Shown here piece after piece: positions 58,551 to 64,000 of a stretch of DNA of 64,000 nt. Source of the DNA: Scilla litardierei (lineage: Eukaryota > Streptophyta > Magnoliopsida > Asparagales > Asparagaceae). Numbering within the stretch: position 1 is the stretch's first letter; each line of letters opens with the position of its first letter. The notes beneath the pieces were generated by a model. The model searched no databases and was not told where the DNA came from. It saw only the letters and a program-made list of their open reading frames with translations. The stretch spans positions 356,165,486 through 356,229,485 of the forward strand of contig CM061142.1 of assembly GCA_030789695.1 (NCBI GenBank), written 5' to 3'. Made by a program: the position numbers and the translations under genes.

Positions 58551-59550
58551 CTCGTCTTCTGGAACACGAGCCAGAAAGTGTATTTGACAAGTATGGCGTA
58601 GGGGTGCACCTAGCCGGAACAAGTAGCACTAGAATGTAGCGATGCTACGCAATCACGATGAGTATTCAAGTATGCAATGACATGAGCAGATATTCGCGTA
58701 CCGTTAATAGAAATTAAATGTGACAGGCAAAATGCAATGACATGAACAGATATTCGCGTACCGTTTATTGAAATTAGACATGACAGGCAAAATGCAATGG
58801 CATGAACAGATATTCGCGTACCGTTTATTTAAATTAAACATGGCAGTTAAAGATGCATGGATGACATGAACAGTTAATACGCGTACCGTTTAGGGAAAGT
58901 AAACGTGACATACAAGCATGATGAAGGTGACGGACCAAGCTTCGTTGTCAAGCTAGGTCAATGGCGTCTAGACGGTTATCCTTTCACCGTCTAGTCTCTT
59001 TTACGCTAAAGCAAGGTAATGGCCTAAGACATGGCCCAAACCAAGAGATGCAAGTTTCACTTGCCTGGCACCGAGGAGAACGATCAACGAAGGCACATCA
59101 CACAAATTGTTATCTACATGAATGGATCACTGTCAAGGAAAAACAACATTAGAATGGTAACAAATCCGTATTCATAATCGAACCCTACGATTTCTAATGA
59201 TCCATTTTATTAGGGTTTCACAAATATCAAGTGTGGGTTATGAGATTATTAAAGGAAGAATACTACCCGTGAAGAAGCGGAGGAACGATGCCGTGCAACC
59301 ACGGCAACGGAAGAATGATCCGGCTCAGATCTGGAAATGAGGGAAAATCTGGAGAAATGGGTTTGGATGAGACTTTTGGGGATTCGATGAGGGTTTGTGG
59401 TTGAAGTGAGGTAGGATATGTGAAATGAGGGTTTGGATGATGATGGATGAGCTTGGGATGAAGGATCAATGGTTTGGGGAAGAAGGGGGCTCAATGGGGG
59501 AGAAATTAGGGTTTGGGGTGATGAGGAAGAAGAAGAAAACGTTTGGGGCG

Positions 59551-59558
59551 TATTTATA
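59551..59558 (-). promoter_or_regulatory. TATA box, G3 5' LTR
   Basis: TATAAATA on the minus strand lies 45 bases downstream of the array. Confidence 0.75.
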
Positions 59559-59603
59559 GAAAAGTGTGGCGGCTAAGGCAAAACTAGGGTTTCCTGGGCT
59601 GAT

Positions 59604-60016
59604 TAGTCGGTCAAAGAAGGATGGCTGACCGACTAGTTTGGGAACTAGTCGGTCGGTTGATCAACGCAGACCGACTAAGAGCAAACAGTAACTCGCTCAG
59701 GAAAAATGGACTATGAGTTAGTCGGTCTGTGAAGGCTTGTCAACCGACTAGTTTGAGAACTAGTCGGTCGGTGAGTGTTCATTGACCGACTAAAGGATGA
59801 ATTCTGAGAGAGATCATGGAAATGAGAGTTAGTCGGTCTGAGAAGGATTCCTGACCGACTAGTTTGGCATCTAGTCGATCGATGGTTGTTCTTAGACCGA
59901 CTAAGAGTAAACAGTAACTCCAAAATAATTGATTGAATGAACTAGTCGGTTCCAGCTTATTTCCTGACCGACTAGATTGCTACCTAGTCGGTCGGTTGAT
60001 CTTCTTGAACCAACTA
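59604..60016. repeat. TAGTCGGTC palindrome array, G3 5' LTR
   Basis: Four units, the counterpart of 53041-53453 with few differences. Confidence 0.95.
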
Positions 60017-60318
60017 ACGTGCACGAAAAGTCTCGAAATGGAGCGCGAAGGTCCTGGATGAATTCTAAGGTTTCTAGGATCAACCTATCGCTAAGATATG
60101 ATCGATATGAAGCTCGTCACAAGTGACTTACTCCGAGTTCAATGATTCTAAGGAAGAAGCTAGAAGATCACATCAAAAGGAATGAAAACGAAAGCTAGGA
60201 AATCTCAACGAGATGAATGAAAGCGAGAACTATGGAAATGGAAACCACACAAGGAGAGAACCCACCATCACAAGCAAAACACACTGATAATCCAATCATA
60301 CAAAAACCAGTCGTTACA

Positions 60319-60425
60319 AGTTCGTTCCCACGGAATCACAACTTGCAAACATATTCACTAAGCCTTTAGTTGAGCCTCACTTTTGTCGTCTTCATCTTGA
60401 GCTTGGTATTATTGATAAAAGTTAG
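60319..60425 (+). pseudogene. Copia A RNase H C-terminus
   Basis: After the AGTTC duplication the frame from 28775 continues: VPTESQLANIFTKPLVEPHFCRLHLELGII, ending at TAG 60423-60425. ANIFTKPL is the usual Ty1/copia RNase H end. Confidence 0.92.
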
Positions 60426-61638
60426 TACGAGATTGCATGCTGTCATATGTGCTTAAACTTTTTCTTGTTTTTGTGCTAGTAGTTGCATTGTTATGTGTGC
60501 ATGATTTTCTTTGTTTTGTGTGATAGCATCTCATGTTTGTTTTAGTACTTTATGCATAAAAACTAAAAAAATTTAAAAAATGGTGCTTAAATGTGTATCT
60601 TACTCTTTGATTCATTAAAGAAATATTCATGAATGTTTTTCATATGTATGTAGAAATTGGTGTATTATTGCTTTTACTATGTGTGTATGTTCATCTTTCT
60701 AAATATTCATAGCATGTTCAATGACTAAAACTAACTTGATTTCTACACCTCCATTTTCACTTCCACATGTATTATTATTGTTGCACATTTGGAGATATGT
60801 TTTATGAAGTTTGGAATGTGAATGTAGGAGGAAAACTTAACTGCAAATCTAAGGCATATGATATACCTTGCCATGGATAAAATTGAGCAAAAAAATTGAT
60901 ACTAACAGTGTAACAATGAAAAAGAAGTATAATTGCTCCGTATGAAAAATGGATACAATTCTTGGCAAAGGTATTATCCACGAGTATCCAATATAAGCTT
61001 TATGGGTAAACTTTAGCGTTGTTGTATTTACTCGTCAAGCAATGTCACCCCCACATCTAAGAGTCCTTACAGGCTATGCCTTGGTGTGTGGTATCTTGAA
61101 CTCATTTTCAATGAGATGGGGAAAATCAATCCTAGGTGATAGAATGTTATATGGAAAATGTGAATTGGTTTTGGTTGACTTTCGTAAATGATTCTCGTTC
61201 TGTACTTCAATTTTAATCATCACACTTACATGTTGGTGTTGAAGTCTAAGTTATTTAACATCACTGGATTTGACTTGATTATTCTATGGTAGTATACATA
61301 CAATTGTTGGTAATGGTTAATAATGCTCTCTTTTTGCATGCTATATGTTATGACTTCGTGTTTCAACGTTTGATGAAAACAAAGGGGCAGAAAAATTTAG
61401 GAAAGATTTGGTATTGTGGTGACTTGGTATCATGAGAATTGGTATATTAATGCTCATAAAAATATGAATGTTTGATTAAGGGGGAGCATGAATATGGGGG
61501 GAGCATGCATATTGTTAACTTTGCACATCATTATATATCATTGCATATCACCCTCTATCGTCACACTTTCACACACACTATTTGGAAATTTATTGCTCAA
61601 ATCTTATACTTAGTTTGTCATCATCAAAAGGGGGAGAC
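60426..61638 (+). other. Copia A 3' noncoding region and polypurine tracts
   Basis: No accessory ORF is present, unlike copia B. Purine tracts occur near 61479 (AAGGGGGAGC), 61497 (GGGGGGAGC) and 61626-61638 (AAAAGGGGGAGAC). The last directly precedes the 3' LTR. Confidence 0.8.
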
Positions 61639-63168
61639 TGTTGGTAGCAACGATCTATAAACTTCGTGTTTGATGATAACAAACGTGTTTGAACGTTTTT
61701 AACGTGTGTGCTAAGTGTTTTTAGGAGTGGCAAGAGAGTAAATTTGGAAGAGGAGACTTGGTAAGTGTGATGGAGATAAATGGCTACTCATATTCAATTT
61801 GGACTTAGTCAAATGCAAGAGTGATAAGGAAAATCTTCTTTGATTGAGCCATATCAATTAGTGAACAAATTCAAACCTCAATCAAATATTTCTAAATCAC
61901 ATATCCATTGCAATTCCTCTTAGCATTAGGAATCTCTTATGCCGTAATTTCCCCCTAGCCTCTCCTATATAAGCTAGCATCCAAAGAGGGGGAAAAGGAG
62001 TCGGCCAAAACCCCAATAAACCCTAGCTTCCTCATCAAGCCGCAAGCTTTATGCATTCAATCTTCAACAAGCCGCAACTTCTCCTCATTGCGACGAGTTC
62101 CTCAAGCCAAAACTAACATGCCCTATCTCTCCAAAGCCTAAAGAAAGTTCCCATCATCTTCATCAAATTTTGGAGAGCCATTGAAGAAGTTCTAAGAGGA
62201 GGAGAAGTGTGGAGTCGAGATATTTGCTTGTCAACACATCTCACGCAAGCATCATCAGAAGTCCTCTTTGTCGACCGCTCGCTGCAAGTGCCGTAAATAG
62301 CTGTTGATCCACATACCATCTACTTTGTTGACTGCTTGTTGCAAGTGCCGCAAACAGCTGCTGATCCGCACGCCATCTACGTTGCTGACCAATTGCTTGT
62401 TGTGCCAAAGACCCTTGCCGACCTGCATCAAGCCCAAGCACCGACCGAGTGTTCTGTTGTGCCAAAGCTGTTGTCGACTGACTGCTGATCCCATGCCGAT
62501 GTTGCTTACTAACCAAGGGCTCCACTATGCCAGATCTTTTACTGACCTACCACTTAGTCACATCATCCAAAGCTGCAACTTCAAAGGCGTGTGCCTTCTA
62601 AGCTTCCAAGCTGCAACATCGATACTTCATCAACATCTGAGGCCGCAGCTTTCAGAGCTTCATCTAATGGTTTGGGACCAGAGACGAGTGACTACTCCAT
62701 GTCAGATTGTTTCTGACCACGTGCTGAATGACAGAGACACGAATGCCATCACAACTGAGCAATTCTAAACATTATACTCTATTATATTTGTGATTGTGGC
62801 ATTGTGATCTTTGTAGAACTACTTTATTATCTTTTGTGGACTTAGCTAGTTGGGACTAGCCAAGAGAGAGCTTTACTAAGATTGTTATTGTTTGGGCATT
62901 TTGGTGAGTGCGGGTACTAAGAGCAGGTGAGTGTAGAGTTGGTGCTCTAGCTACATGGTGTACCAGTTAACTTTAATAATCTAGTACTGCTTTGGGGTTG
63001 GACGTAGGTCGTTGGGACGATCGAACCAGGGTATATCGCCTGTGCATGCTGTGACTTCTATACTTTGCTCTGAGTCTGTTTATCTGTGCTATATCTGCCT
63101 ATGATTTTGTGTGGGTTGAATATTTTTACAAGCCTATTCACCCCCAAGGCTTAGATCCAGATCCAACA
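61639..63168 (+). mobile_element. Copia A 3' LTR
   Basis: It is 1530 bases, from TGTTGGTAGC to ATCCAACA, with TATATAAG at 61966-61973. Compared with the 5' LTR it has a ~60-base extra stretch near 62320-62385 and many substitutions. Confidence 0.93.
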
Positions 63169-63173
63169 GCCTC

Positions 63174-64000
63174 GTCAACAGGATGCGTGGGACCCTGGTT
63201 AGTAGAACTGATCACGTCGGGATGTACTCCCAAAACAATGTAATTTTACCGCAAGGACATGGTTAAGTGGTGAGCGGGTATCGAATCAAGAGGAGGAACT
63301 GTTGGTATTATATTTTTACTCATCGAAGATAGAATAATGATTTAGGAATGTTTGGTGTCACAAGCGTATAAAATATCATTTGTAAATTCAATTAATAAAA
63401 GTGCCTAGGACAAGGGAATCCCCACTATAGATCTCAAGTATTAATGTGAAATTATATTCTTCCATATCAATAATCATGGTTTAGGGTGAAATTGTCGCAA
63501 ATATGTTATGAACCAATGCACACTCTCGCGTTACGCAAGTCTATAGTAATCTAAATTAGAGCCTCGCTCTCTCGCAAGCCTAGTTCAAACCACTAACATT
63601 AAGATCGACAATATAATTCAACTCAAACTCAAGTTCGCTCTTATGCAATGTGAGTTCGAATCTAGATCATGATGGTTCGTATTCATTTTACCGTCATACA
63701 AACGAATATAATTATACAAATATAATAAAGATGCTAGCTTTGGTCGCTCTCGCACACCATCTCAAGGGAATCTCGATTATAGATCTAAATCGAATATCTA
63801 GGGCTTCCCATAGATCAAGATCCTCACTCGAGCTCTCAAGATCCAATAGAAAGTCCTTGTTATCCAGTAAATCAATCATAATCTAACCTTTAACAAGTTT
63901 AGTAACATGAGTTTTCAATAGATTTTACATATCAAACCCTAGATCCATAGGGTTCATCTCTTTGTCCTAGAGCAAAGAGACTACTCACAATTCATCATAA
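63174..64000 (-). mobile_element. Continuation of the Tat element (LTR), no gene seen
   Basis: After the second GCCTC the sequence should continue the Tat LTR interrupted at 9280. I see no coding similarity and cannot identify the far LTR end within the window. Assignment rests on the duplication. Confidence 0.5.

Larger units (their letters stand above)
28776..60318 (-). mobile_element. G3: non-autonomous gypsy-type LTR element (LARD-like)
   Basis: The duplication AGTTC flanks it (28771-28775, 60319-60323). The 5' LTR is 57714-60318 (2605 bases). The 3' LTR is 28776-29531 + 39378-39416 + 51946-53755, also exactly 2605 bases after removing G2 and copia B. The internal region 53756-57713 (3958 bases) has a primer site and a polypurine tract but no gag or pol. 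LTR ends, primer site and polypurine tract are Tekay-like, so an autonomous relative such as G2 could have supplied proteins (inference). Confidence 0.92.
57714..60318 (-). mobile_element. G3 5' LTR (intact)
   Basis: It is 2605 bases, from TGTAACGACTGG (60318, minus) to GGGGCGTGACA (57714). It holds ~55-base repeats (58391-58550), ~60-base repeats (58668-58905), TATAAATA (59551-59558) and the array (59604-60016). Confidence 0.94.
9281..63168 (+). mobile_element. Copia A: SIRE-like Ty1/copia element hosting later insertions
   Basis: LTRs at 9281-10764 and 61639-63168 both begin TGTTGGTAGC and end ATCCAACA. They are flanked by the duplication GCCTC at 9276-9280 and 63169-63173. Own sequence is 9281-15153, 28294-28775 and 60324-63168; the rest is later insertions with their own duplications. 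The coding order gag, protease, integrase, RT, RNase H is Ty1/copia. The LTRs differ at many positions and by 46 bases in length, so it is older than its guests. Confidence 0.93.

Noticed and set aside
1..64000. Host protein genes, tRNA or rRNA genes
   Set aside because: Every coding signal traced to a retrotransposon domain, and no cloverleaf or rRNA-like stretch was recognised by eye. A database and tRNA scan would be decisive.

Overview
The window is plant nuclear DNA, probably from an angiosperm, and consists almost entirely of nested LTR retrotransposons. I found no host gene, tRNA, rRNA or organellar gene. Evidence for a plant is the SIRE-type Ty1/copia elements, Tekay-type Ty3/gypsy chromoviruses with C-terminal chromodomains, and a Tat-lineage Ty3/gypsy element with a second RNase H. 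I cannot name the species.

Layout, oldest to youngest. A Tat-lineage element on the minus strand (6549-9280, resuming at 63174) is the base layer. Two elements were inserted into it. (i) A degenerate Tekay chromovirus, G1 (minus, window left edge to 6548), is itself cut at 383/384 by the LTR end of one copia (231-383), which abuts the LTR end of a second copia (1-230). (ii) A SIRE-like element, copia A (9281-63168, duplication GCCTC), holds everything else. Copia A was hit by a 4.2 kb solo LTR (15154-28288, duplication GTGTG), which contains a full Tekay element, G4 (16936-25863, plus, duplication AGAGG). Copia A was also hit by a non-autonomous gypsy, G3 (28776-60318, minus, duplication AGTTC). 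The lower-coordinate LTR of G3 carries two young insertions only 39 bases apart: Tekay element G2 (29532-39372, minus, duplication GTGCC) and SIRE-like copia B (39417-51940, plus, duplication CAAGG). Removing these two insertions restores a G3 LTR of 2605 bases, exactly the length of its partner.

Three observations stand out. First, the LTRs of three families (copia B, G2, G3), which span two retrotransposon superfamilies, carry the same array of palindromic units built from TAGTCGGTC and its complement. Each array ends about 45-50 bases upstream of a TATAAATA box, and one 35-base stretch is identical between copia B and G2. Second, copia B carries an extra array between pol and an intact 564-codon accessory ORF. 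This suggests a separate promoter for a protein with a basic N-terminus and an acidic C-terminus. A trans-acting regulator whose sites were shared with or captured by other elements is an attractive but unproven reading. Third, the Tekay elements contain two GT-AG intron-like interruptions, one at the gag/protease boundary and one inside integrase. Their removal gives single frames of 1485 (G2) and 1481 (G4) codons with no frameshift. Retention of the first would yield Gag alone; splicing would yield Gag-Pol.

Most coding regions are pseudogenes. Copia A, G1 and the Tat element are badly decayed. G2 has one nonsense codon, G4 two (both consistent with C-to-T change), and copia B two stops and two frameshifts.
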